Assembly (NCBI GenBank): GCA_015233015.1
Contig: JADFYO010000003.1
Location: 27,653 to 91,652, forward strand
Source of the DNA: Nitrospirota bacterium
GTDB lineage: Bacteria; Nitrospirota; Thermodesulfovibrionia; Thermodesulfovibrionales; Magnetobacteriaceae
Direction of reading: 5' to 3'
DNA: 64,000 nucleotides
Shown: piece after piece, positions 16,294 to 23,900 of the stretch
How positions within the stretch are numbered: the stretch's first letter is position 1
Layout of the letters: each line of letters opens with the position of its first letter
Made by a program: the position numbers and the translations under genes
Notes under the pieces: generated by a model
What the model was told of the DNA's origin: nothing
The model's database searches: none
The model's input: only the letters and a program-made list of their open reading frames with translations

Positions 16294-17874
16294 CTACTCT
16301 ATCAGGGCGAGGCTTTGAAGGATGGTGTCAAGTTTATTTTTTATTTCCGAGTATCTCATGTGATGTTCCTGGGGGTTGTAGATGTTCATTGCCTTTTCAA
16401 ATGCGTATGCCGCTTTGTTGAGGTTTTCCTTTTTATTTTGAATATTCGACATCATATAGCAGGCAACGCCGAGATTATACTGTGTCTGGGCATATTTAAG
16501 CGGGAACTGACTTGTGACATCGATTTTCAATGCCTTTTCGAATGAGCGCGCTGCCTTCATCAGATTTTCCTCTTTGTCGCATACCTCTGAAAGGGTCAGG
16601 AACGCGTTTCCGATGTTGCACTGCGTAAGGTAGTATTCTAATGGAAATTCCTCCGGCGAGTATATCTTCAGTGCCTCCTTAAACGCATATACGGCAAGTT
16701 TAAGATTCCCCTCGGCCTCCTGTTTCTCTGACAGGACGGCATAGGCATTGCCAAGGTTATTCATCGTCATGGAGTAGTCTTTCGGGAAGTCTTCGGGCGT
16801 GTATATTTTAAGGGCGTCTTTAAATGCCGAGATAGCCTTCATCATATAGACTTCGCTGCCACCGCTGTCAGTCAATGCCCCGTAAGTGCTTCCAATGTTG
16901 TTTTTCAGAGCTGCGTATTCAACCGGATATTCGGCCGGGGTGCGTACCTTCAGGGCTTCTTCATAGGCGGCGGCGGCCTTTAACAGGTTTTCTGTCTTGT
17001 CCGTTATCTCCGACAAGTTGTCATAAATGCCAGCAAGGTGGTCTTGTGCTATGGCATATTGGACAGGGTCTTTGTCCAAGGGGAGCAGCCTTATGGCCGC
17101 TTCGATGAAGGCGGCTGCCTTTACCAGATTTTCTCCTTTGTCTTTGAACGCTGAAAGTTCCCAAAGTACGAGACCTATGTTGTGGTTAATCTCGGCGAAG
17201 TCATCAGGGTATTTATCGAATGTCCCGCTTTTTAGGGCCTCTTCGTAGGCCGTTGCCGCTTTTGACAGATTTTCCTCTTTTTCGCTCAGTACGGACAGTT
17301 CCCAGAATGCGAGGCCGAGGCTGTTCTGCACAGTGCCGTATTTTACGGGATTATTTTCCATGTTATAAATCTTTAACACATGTTCATAAGCGTTGACGGC
17401 CTTTTTGATGTTGACCTGCTCATCTTTCAGCTCTGAAAGCGCCCATAGGGCATTTCCTATGTCGAACCATATCATGGCATATTCGTCGGGCGAGCCGACG
17501 CCGTTGAGCATATTCCCTGCCGTAGTGCCTGTGTAAACCGACAGGGCCTCTTCGTATGCCTCTATAGCCAGTGTCAGATTCTTTTCGTTATCTCTTTCTT
17601 CGGCGAGCCTTCTGTAGCAGATTCCAATTCGATGGTTTGACTGGGCGTAGAGCAGCGGGTTGGTCTTTTTGTTTATCTTTTCCAGAATGTTTTGATGCCC
17701 CTGCAGCGCCTTCGAAGATTTGCTTTCTTCGAATAGCTTGCCGGCATTTTTGACGATGTCATCGAATGCCTCTTGTTTTTCCTTTTTCTTCAGATATATA
17801 TATATAATTGCTGCCGCGGCGGCAAACAACACCAGCGCTGCTATGACAACCAATGGTTCAGTTATTTTATCCAA
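16294..17874 (-). CDS. Membrane-anchored TPR protein
   Basis: An N-terminal transmembrane helix (residues 6-27) is followed by about ten tandem tetratricopeptide-type repeats of roughly 47 residues to the end of the 526-residue protein. The repeat consensus is a NLxKAxxAYEEALKIYTP segment, then YAxTQxNLGxAYxxLSE. This form of TPR is frequent in proteins that carry CHAT peptidase domains, but none is attached here. It should act as a cytoplasmic-face scaffold, since the repeats follow an N-in anchor with basic KKKEK residues after the helix. The start is TTG. It lies 33 bases downstream of the HEAT-repeat gene, in the same operon. Confidence 0.85.
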   Translation of the reverse strand: MDKITEPLVVIAALVLFAAAAAIIYIYLKKKEKQEAFDDIVKNAGKLFEESKSSKALQGHQNILEKINKKTNPLLYAQSNHRIGICYRRLAEERDNEKNLTLAIEAYEEALSVYTGTTAGNMLNGVGSPDEYAMIWFDIGNALWALSELKDEQVNIKKAVNAYEHVLKIYNMENNPVKYGTVQNSLGLAFWELSVLSEKEENLSKAATAYEEALKSGTFDKYPDDFAEINHNIGLVLWELSAFKDKGENLVKAAAFIEAAIRLLPLDKDPVQYAIAQDHLAGIYDNLSEITDKTENLLKAAAAYEEALKVRTPAEYPVEYAALKNNIGSTYGALTDSGGSEVYMMKAISAFKDALKIYTPEDFPKDYSMTMNNLGNAYAVLSEKQEAEGNLKLAVYAFKEALKIYSPEEFPLEYYLTQCNIGNAFLTLSEVCDKEENLMKAARSFEKALKIDVTSQFPLKYAQTQYNLGVACYMMSNIQNKKENLNKAAYAFEKAMNIYNPQEHHMRYSEIKNKLDTILQSLALIE

Positions 17875-17907
17875 GCCTACTGCCCCTTATTATAATAATG
17901 TTAAGCA

Positions 17908-18312
17908 TCATGCCGCGGGGATGTGGTTCCTTTGCCTTATTGCCTCGATTGAATCCAAGGCTGATTCGGCTATATCGGGAATTTCGTCATTTAACAGGTT
18001 CTGCAGTTGCGGTATATGCCTGTTGACGCCTATTATGCCCAGACCATAGGCCGCATCACCCCTGATAAGTGTAGATTCTGATTTCAGGAGCGGCGCTATG
18101 GCGTCGGCAATCTCTTCAAGATGGCCAAAGTTTATCTCGGCCAGCGACTCAAGCAGGGCTATTGCCCCAAGCCGTACGCGCATACGCTCGTCGCTTATCA
18201 GCCTTGGCGCCACCGGATATATGTCAGGCTCATACTTGAACATATCTATGATGTTGTCCAAAAAACCTTTCTCCATATAATCAGCTATCATATCGTAAAG
18301 ATCTTGTTCCAT
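17908..18312 (-). CDS. HEAT-repeat protein
   Basis: This 134-residue all-helical protein has about three HEAT/PBS-lyase-type repeats. The segments RMRVRLGAIALLESLAEI, LIRGDAAYGLGIIGVNRH and PDIAESALDSIEAIRQRN show the alternating Ala/Leu helix pairs and repeat Asp. Similar small proteins serve as protein-binding adaptors. A related role with the adjacent TPR protein is inferred only from adjacency and orientation. A 10-base inverted repeat, ATGTCTCCTC at 18330-18339 with its complement at 18416-18425, lies upstream in the gap to cobO. Confidence 0.8.
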   Translation of the reverse strand: MEQDLYDMIADYMEKGFLDNIIDMFKYEPDIYPVAPRLISDERMRVRLGAIALLESLAEINFGHLEEIADAIAPLLKSESTLIRGDAAYGLGIIGVNRHIPQLQNLLNDEIPDIAESALDSIEAIRQRNHIPAA

Positions 18313-18433
18313 AGGTTATTGACCGTCAGATGTCTCCTCTTCCTTTATTGTACAGTATTTTGCTTAAACGTGTCATGTAATTATAATAAAATGCGGATAA
18401 TTAATATCTCACGCTGAGGAGACATGGCAGTTC

Positions 18434-18946
18434 TCAGTATTCAATGCCCTTTCTGGCCTTTGTCCCATTTCGGTAATAGTGTTTAATTTCCTTTAACTCA
18501 GTCACAAGGTCGGCGGCGGCAATTATCTCTTCGGAGGCACCTCTGCCGGTCAAAACCAACTCGATGTCTTCGGGACGGTCTTTGATAAGTCCGGCAATTG
18601 CCCCCGATGAAATCAGGCCGAGGCTTACGGCGACATTTATCTCATCGAGGACAACTATATCATACGAATGAGAAAGCATCGCATCTCTCGTCTCAGTTAA
18701 ACCTGCACGAGCCGCGTCTATATCTGCTTGTGATGGGGCTGACCTGATAAATCCCATCCCAAAGCGCCTCAGGCAAAAACGCCCTCCAAATGCCTCAAGC
18801 GCCGCAAACTCTGAGGACTCCGCCGCCTTGATGAACTGAGCGAAAAACACCCGGAGACCAGCGCCCAATGCCCTTACCGAAAGACCGACGGCCGCTGTAG
18901 TCTTGCCCTTGCCGTCTCCCGTATATACGTGTATGCGGCCAGACAT
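18434..18946 (-). CDS. cobO: Cob(I)yrinic acid a,c-diamide adenosyltransferase (CobO/BtuR type)
   Basis: From the internal ATG the protein is 170 residues and starts MSGRIHVYTGDGKGKTTAAVG, the P-loop hallmark of the CobA/CobO family. The Walker B-like IVVLDEINVAVSLGLI and the LTGRGA segment follow. It transfers the adenosyl group from ATP to reduced corrinoids. The longer open frame to 19006 would add a tail that overlaps the upstream gene; the ATG at 18946 lies four bases after that gene's TGA and is preferred. No other cobalamin gene is in the window. Confidence 0.93.
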   Translation of the reverse strand: MSGRIHVYTGDGKGKTTAAVGLSVRALGAGLRVFFAQFIKAAESSEFAALEAFGGRFCLRRFGMGFIRSAPSQADIDAARAGLTETRDAMLSHSYDIVVLDEINVAVSLGLISSGAIAGLIKDRPEDIELVLTGRGASEEIIAAADLVTELKEIKHYYRNGTKARKGIEY

Positions 18947-18947
18947 G

Positions 18948-19325
18948 TCAATAGTCGAGCGCCGGCAGAATTGTAAACAATATAAAGACGAAATAAATAA
19001 AGCCAATTGCGGCGGCTGCCTTTATTCTTCCATTTTTGCCGTCGTCTATGAATGGAATCATTGCTAAGGTAACGATAAATATGATTGGAAGCACAACTGC
19101 CCCAATGAATGCGAAATTACCGGGGAAATATCTCAGTATCTCGAAAAACCAGAGGAAAAACCACTCCGGCCTCGGCCTGAAGGCCGCGGAGAAACTTATC
19201 CTCCGCCCCATTTCCTTAGGAAACGACATGGCAAGGATGGCCGTTGCCATGGCAATAGCGAGGACAACAAAGAGTACCTCGACTAAATAGTCGGGATAAA
19301 ATTTCTTATCCTTCTCCGTGTCCAT
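18948..19325 (-). CDS. Cytochrome b C-terminal subunit (PetD/subunit IV-like)
   Basis: The 125-residue membrane protein has three hydrophobic helices. Between the first and second lies RPRPEWFFLWFFEILRYFPG, which matches the PEWY-loop region of cytochrome b6f subunit IV and of the C-terminal half of cytochrome b, with PEWF in place of PEWY. This loop forms part of the quinol oxidation site. It should therefore belong to a split cytochrome bc complex, but no Rieske or haem-binding cytochrome b gene is adjacent; cobO follows and the promoter of the sulfur-relay genes lies upstream. Confidence 0.8.
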   Translation of the reverse strand: MDTEKDKKFYPDYLVEVLFVVLAIAMATAILAMSFPKEMGRRISFSAAFRPRPEWFFLWFFEILRYFPGNFAFIGAVVLPIIFIVTLAMIPFIDDGKNGRIKAAAAIGFIYFVFILFTILPALDY

Positions 19326-19359
19326 TTCCCGTCTGCCTCATAAATATTATATCCTAGTC

Positions 19360-19389
19360 TTGACAATTTTATCTCATAATTGTTATAAA
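19360..19389 (+). promoter_or_regulatory. Promoter of the sulfur-relay cluster
   Basis: TTGACA at 19360-19365 and TATAAA at 19384-19389 (18-base spacer) stand ahead of the TusB-like gene. A ribosome-binding AAGGGGG sits before the ATG at 19456, leaving a leader of about 60 bases. Confidence 0.6.
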
Positions 19390-19455
19390 TTGGTGTTAAT
19401 GCAGAGCAGGAGTTAGGAGAATAAATAAAATCAAGTAAATTAAGGGGGTGTACTT

Positions 19456-19752
19456 ATGAAAGTAGGGGTATTTCTAAGCGAGCACACAAAGTCAAACGAT
19501 ACCCTGGACAGGCTTAGAGAAGGTTCGTTTGATCTGGTACTGGTACAAAACGGTGTGTACTCTGCCGCAATCAAAGAAAACGGGCAGAAGTCGCCGGTTC
19601 TCGGTAGAGGTTCGAAGGTATATGCGCTGTCGGAGGACATAGTTTCGCGCGGCATAGAGCCTTCACAAGTCGATAAAAGTGTGACAGTCGTGAATTATGA
19701 CGGACTTGTCGATCTTATCTTCAATGAATTCGGGAAAACAATCTGGCTATAG
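19456..19752 (+). CDS. DsrH/TusB-like sulfur relay protein
   Basis: The 98-residue protein begins KVGVFLSEHTKSNDTL and contains the LVLVQNGVYSAA segment typical of the DsrH/TusB family. In well-studied homologues a cysteine in this protein is involved in sulfur transfer; this sequence contains no cysteine at all, so it may be structural only. It is the first gene of a four-gene cluster whose other members are DsrE-superfamily and TusA proteins. These relay sulfane sulfur for tRNA thiolation or dissimilatory sulfur metabolism. Confidence 0.75.
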   Translation: MKVGVFLSEHTKSNDTLDRLREGSFDLVLVQNGVYSAAIKENGQKSPVLGRGSKVYALSEDIVSRGIEPSQVDKSVTVVNYDGLVDLIFNEFGKTIWL

Positions 19753-19763
19753 GAGGCAATAAA

Positions 19764-20123
19764 ATGGGCAAATTAACCATCGGATGCTTTTCATCGCTTG
19801 TCGGGTCAATGACGCTGGACTTTGCGGTGAAGCTTGCGGAGGCGGCAAGAAAGAAAGGCCATGATGTTGACGTGTGGCTTTCTGGAAACGGCACGATGTT
19901 GTCGAAGAAGGGGCAGCGTTCATTTAAGGACTATTCGGCGCTTGAAAAGACTATCACTGAGCTGGTCGAAGGCGGCGCAAACGTGACCGCGTGTGAGGCA
20001 TGTGCCGAGGCGCGTGGAATTCATAAGGAAGACCTGATAAGCGGGATTGGCATAAAGAGCGCTGACTGGTTTCTTGCCAGTTGTTTCGCTGCCGACAGGG
20101 TTCTTCAAATAGGAGGTGAGTAA
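19764..20123 (+). CDS. DsrE-family sulfurtransferase subunit (TusD/DsrE-like)
   Basis: The 119-residue protein has the DsrE fold pattern: KLTIGCFSSLVGSMTLDFAVKLAEAARKKGHDVDVWLSGNG, then the cysteine-bearing loop ACEACAEARG (about residues 73-82) where the family's active-site Cys is found, and SADWFLASCFAADRVLQIGG at the end. It should accept persulfide sulfur from TusA or a sulfurtransferase and pass it on within a DsrEFH-like complex. It starts 11 bases after the TusB-like gene and overlaps the next gene at its stop (TAATG). Confidence 0.82.
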   Translation: MGKLTIGCFSSLVGSMTLDFAVKLAEAARKKGHDVDVWLSGNGTMLSKKGQRSFKDYSALEKTITELVEGGANVTACEACAEARGIHKEDLISGIGIKSADWFLASCFAADRVLQIGGE

Positions 20124-20536
20124 TGGCGATAAAGAAAATGGCCTTTATAGTGAATAAACTGCCGTACAAATCCGAGACATCACGCCTGGCCCTGACGCAC
20201 GCGATAGCGAGCCAGACGGTGGAGATTCACCTCGATGACGGGGATAACGTCGAACCAGTAATTGCATTTATCGGCGATGGTGTGTTGAATTGTTTGAAAC
20301 ATCAGAAGGCCGATGAGGCATATGGTGTATCGACGCTGGAGTCTCACATTAAAAATGCCTTACTTACGGACATAAAGCTGCTTATTTGCGAAGAAGACGT
20401 AAAGAAGTTCGGCCTGACAGAGGCTCAGATAATCATGGACGCCGAGGACATAGGTGCCGATGTGACAAGCGAGCTGGTGCCGTTTTCCCAGATAATGAGC
20501 GAAATGGAATCGGCAGACCATATCCTGTTTTTCTAA
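20123..20536 (+). CDS. DsrE-superfamily protein (DsrF/TusC-like)
   Basis: The 137-residue protein starts with KKMAFIVNKLPYKSETSRLALTHAIA, the strand-helix unit of the DsrE superfamily. It carries cysteines in GVLNCLKHQ and LLICEED, and ends in ESADHILFF. By position between the DsrE-like and TusA genes it is the likely DsrF/TusC partner. Its ATG overlaps the preceding stop codon by one base, so the two are translationally coupled. Confidence 0.75.
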   Translation: MAIKKMAFIVNKLPYKSETSRLALTHAIASQTVEIHLDDGDNVEPVIAFIGDGVLNCLKHQKADEAYGVSTLESHIKNALLTDIKLLICEEDVKKFGLTEAQIIMDAEDIGADVTSELVPFSQIMSEMESADHILFF

Positions 20537-20587
20537 TACCTAAGACACATAAATTAGTTAATAAATATATATGACAAGGAGGAACTG

Positions 20588-20839
20588 ATGGCCGAACTAA
20601 GATCTCAGGAACCTACGGAGGTTCTGGACGTGCTGGGGAGGGTATGCCCATATCCCCTGGTTTTAACGAAGAAAAAACTTCAAAAGATGGACGGCGGCAC
20701 ACTGTTGAAAGTCCTGTGTGACGCGCCTGCCTCAGCCGAAGACTCAATCCCTAAGTACGCACAGAAAGAGGGTTGGGGCTTCGATTCAGTCAAGGTAGAA
20801 GATAAGGGTTACTGGGAGCTGTACATAAAAAAGAGCTGA
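20588..20839 (+). CDS. tusA: TusA-family sulfur carrier protein
   Basis: The 83-residue protein contains the family core: LDVLGRVCPYPLVLTKKKL, with the CPxP motif whose cysteine carries the persulfide, then LLKVLCDAPASAEDSIPKYA. TusA-type proteins deliver sulfur to DsrE/TusD proteins and other acceptors. It follows the DsrF-like gene by 51 bases with an AAGGAGG site. The strong bidirectional terminator at 20861-20898 ends the operon. Confidence 0.92.
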   Translation: MAELRSQEPTEVLDVLGRVCPYPLVLTKKKLQKMDGGTLLKVLCDAPASAEDSIPKYAQKEGWGFDSVKVEDKGYWELYIKKS

Positions 20840-20860
20840 ACCCTGCAGACCTTATAATAA

Positions 20861-20898
20861 AATAAAAGAGGGAAGGCCTAAGCCTTCCCTCTTTTATT
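20861..20898. terminator. Bidirectional intrinsic terminator
   Basis: A perfect 17-base stem (20861-20877 with 20882-20898) encloses a CTAA loop. The GC-rich heart is flanked by A-rich sequence on one side and T-rich on the other, so it can stop transcription from tusA (plus) and from the large secreted-protein gene (minus). Confidence 0.9.
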
Positions 20899-20918
20899 TC
20901 TCAAAAACTCCCACTCGT

Positions 20919-23900
20919 TCATGGGGAATAAACGGCGGTAACGGCGTAATCCTCAACCATGATGGCCCGGATGACGCTGACCGGCGGCATCGCCACCCCG
21001 TTGACCAGTATTTGCGTCAGCGTACTGCCGGCACCCGGCATGAAATAGAATATTCTCGTCGAACCCGAAGGTACGGATATGTTGCTGTCTTTTTTCAGTG
21101 CCGCTTGCGGGTTAAAGCTGTCGTCATAGACAAGCACCGAGCCGTTTCCGGAGATTGTAAAGGTAACGGTTTGAATTGTGTTATTGGTTATTTGCTGTTT
21201 AATTGGTGCTGACTTAGAGGCTGGATTGTCCGCGTCGCCGCTATAGTTTGCCGTTATAAAATGAGTACCCACGGGCAGTGCATCGGTTGCCATGGAAGCG
21301 GTTCCATCAAAGAGAGAAACTGCCTTGAGGGTGGTTATGTTATCAAAGGTCGTGTTGCCGGTTGTGTTGTCGATAGTCATGTTGTCCATAAATGTAACGG
21401 TGCCGGTGGGGTAATTGCCGGTAACCGCCGCCGTGAAGGTTACCAAAGTGCCGTAAAGTGCGGGATTTATAGATGACGTGACTGTAACGGACGCAATGAT
21501 TTGGGTGAGTACCGCCGATGTCGCAGCCGGATTATTCGCGTCTCCGCTGTAGGCCGCCGTAATCGAATACGTACCGGCGGCCATCGATGAAACGGTCAGA
21601 GCTGCCTGTCCGCCGCTGTCGAGTGTGACGGTTGACAAACGTGTTGTGCCGGACATAAATGTAATGGTGCCGGTTGGAGAATTCCCCATAACCGCCGCCG
21701 TGAAGGTTACCGGGACGCCGTAGTTTGCCGGATTCATCGACGATGTAACGATTACAGAAGTTACAACCTGACTGAGTGCATTTGATGTGGAAGCAGAGTT
21801 ATTAGTATCCCCGCTATAAACAGCGGTAATTGAATGAGAACCGGCAGAGAGTGACGCTGTCGTATAGGCGGCCTGTCCGTTTGAAATGGAAACGGCAGCA
21901 AGGATGCCTGAGCCGTCTTTAAACGTAACGGTACCTGTCGGCGCGCTGCCGTTGACGGTGGCTGTGAACGTTACCGACACGCCAAATGTCGCGGGATTCC
22001 TGGACGATGTGAGAGATGTTGCCGACGACATTGAACTTACGACCTGACTTAACGCCCCGGATGTGGAAGCAGCGTTTATTGTATCCCCGCTATAAACAGC
22101 GGTAATTGAATGAGTGCCGACAGAAAGTGACGATGTAGAATATGCGGCCTGTCCATTTGCAAGTGAAGCGGTGCCAAGTGTAGTCGATCCGTCCTTAAAC
22201 GTAACGGTGCCCGTTGGGGATGTGCCGGGAACTGTGGCTGTGAAAGTAACAGCCGAGCCGTATTTTGCTGGATTCATGGACGATGTTATGGATGTCGTTG
22301 TAGTTATCGGATTTACGACCTGACTAAGCGCACCCGATGTGGAAGATGAATTATTAGTATCCCCGCCGTAGGCCGCCGTGATTGAATGAGTGCCGGCAGA
22401 AAGAGTGGACGTGGAAAATGAGGCTTGCCCGTAGTAAGGTGAAGCGGTACCAAGTGTTGTAGAGCCGTCAGAAAAAGTAATAGTGCCTGATGGAGGGGGG
22501 CCGGTTTGAGCGCTGCTGGTCACGGCAGCCGTGAAAGTTACCGCCGCGCCGTAGGTTGAAGGATTCTGGGATGACGTAATAGTTGTCGTTGTAGTTGCCG
22601 GAGTTGGCGTTGGAGTGGGTGTTGGGGTTACTGAATTAACAACCTGATTGAGTACCGATGATGTGGAAGACGAATTGTTTGAGTCCCCGCCGTAGGCCGC
22701 CGTTATTGTGTGAGTTCCGGCAGAAAGGGAAGACGTTGAATATGCGGCTTGTCTGTTTGCATTGAGTGAAGCAGCGGCAAGAGTAGTCGTGCCGTCCTTA
22801 AATGTAACTGTTCCTGTTGGCGAGCTGCCGGTTACTGAGGCTGTGAAGGTTACAGTGTCGCCGTCGTTTGATGGTTTCAGGGACGAGCTGACGGTTGTTG
22901 TTGTCGATGTTGTGGCATTCACAACCTGTGTAACAGTACACGAAGTTGACGCATTGTTTGTGTCCCCGCCGTAAGCCGCCGTTATTGTGTGGGTGGATGC
23001 AGAAAGTGACGATGTTGAGCAGGAGGCTGAAGTCGAGCTGAGTGTAACCGAGGAGCAAATTGTCCCGCCTATACTATCGGAAAATGTAACGCTACCGCCA
23101 GGAGAATTACCACCTGACACTGAAGCCGTAAATGTTACCGAATTGCCGTATGTCGAGGGCGTTCCAGATGTAGAGCATGAAATCGACGGCGACATCTTTA
23201 GCAGTTTTACGCCGGTCTCGCTCCCGCTGAATGTGCTCTGAAGGGCATTTGTGATTATTGAGGCGATATAATGACCGCCCGGGTAAGAAGAGATAGAGGT
23301 TGATTGAAAGGCAGTAGCGCTCCAATTTGTAGTGCTGTCGAAAGGGACATAATATGACTGCCCGTTGTCAATCCGCATCATCTGTAAAATAGGATAGTTG
23401 GTGGATGAGTTGTTGGTAGCGCCTCCGCTTGCTTCAGAATCACCCTTGAACTTAGTGCCAGCTATAGTTATATTGGTTCCGGCATAAGATATTGAACTTA
23501 CGTCAGGACGGCGGCTACCGGTTATCAGGCCAGCGAATGGGTCGAATACTTCCGCTGTCTGAGTAGAGTAGAACCCCCCGGCAATAAGCACCTTACCATT
23601 TGGTAACAGAGTAGATGTGTGGTAGAGACGCTGTTGATTAGGATTGTCGGTAGCAGTAAATGTCCCTGTTGTTGGGTCATAGAGTTCTGCTGTTTGATTA
23701 GAAGAGTACCCCCCGACAATAAGCACCTGACCGCAGGGTAACAGCGTGGCTGAATGTAGATAACGTTGTTGAACAGGATTGCCTGTAGCAGTAAATGTCC
23801 CTGCCGTTGAATCATACAATTCTGCTGTTTGTTGAGAAGGGGAGCCTCCGACAATGAGCACCTTACCGTTGGGTAACAGCGTAGCTGTGTGATAGTAACG

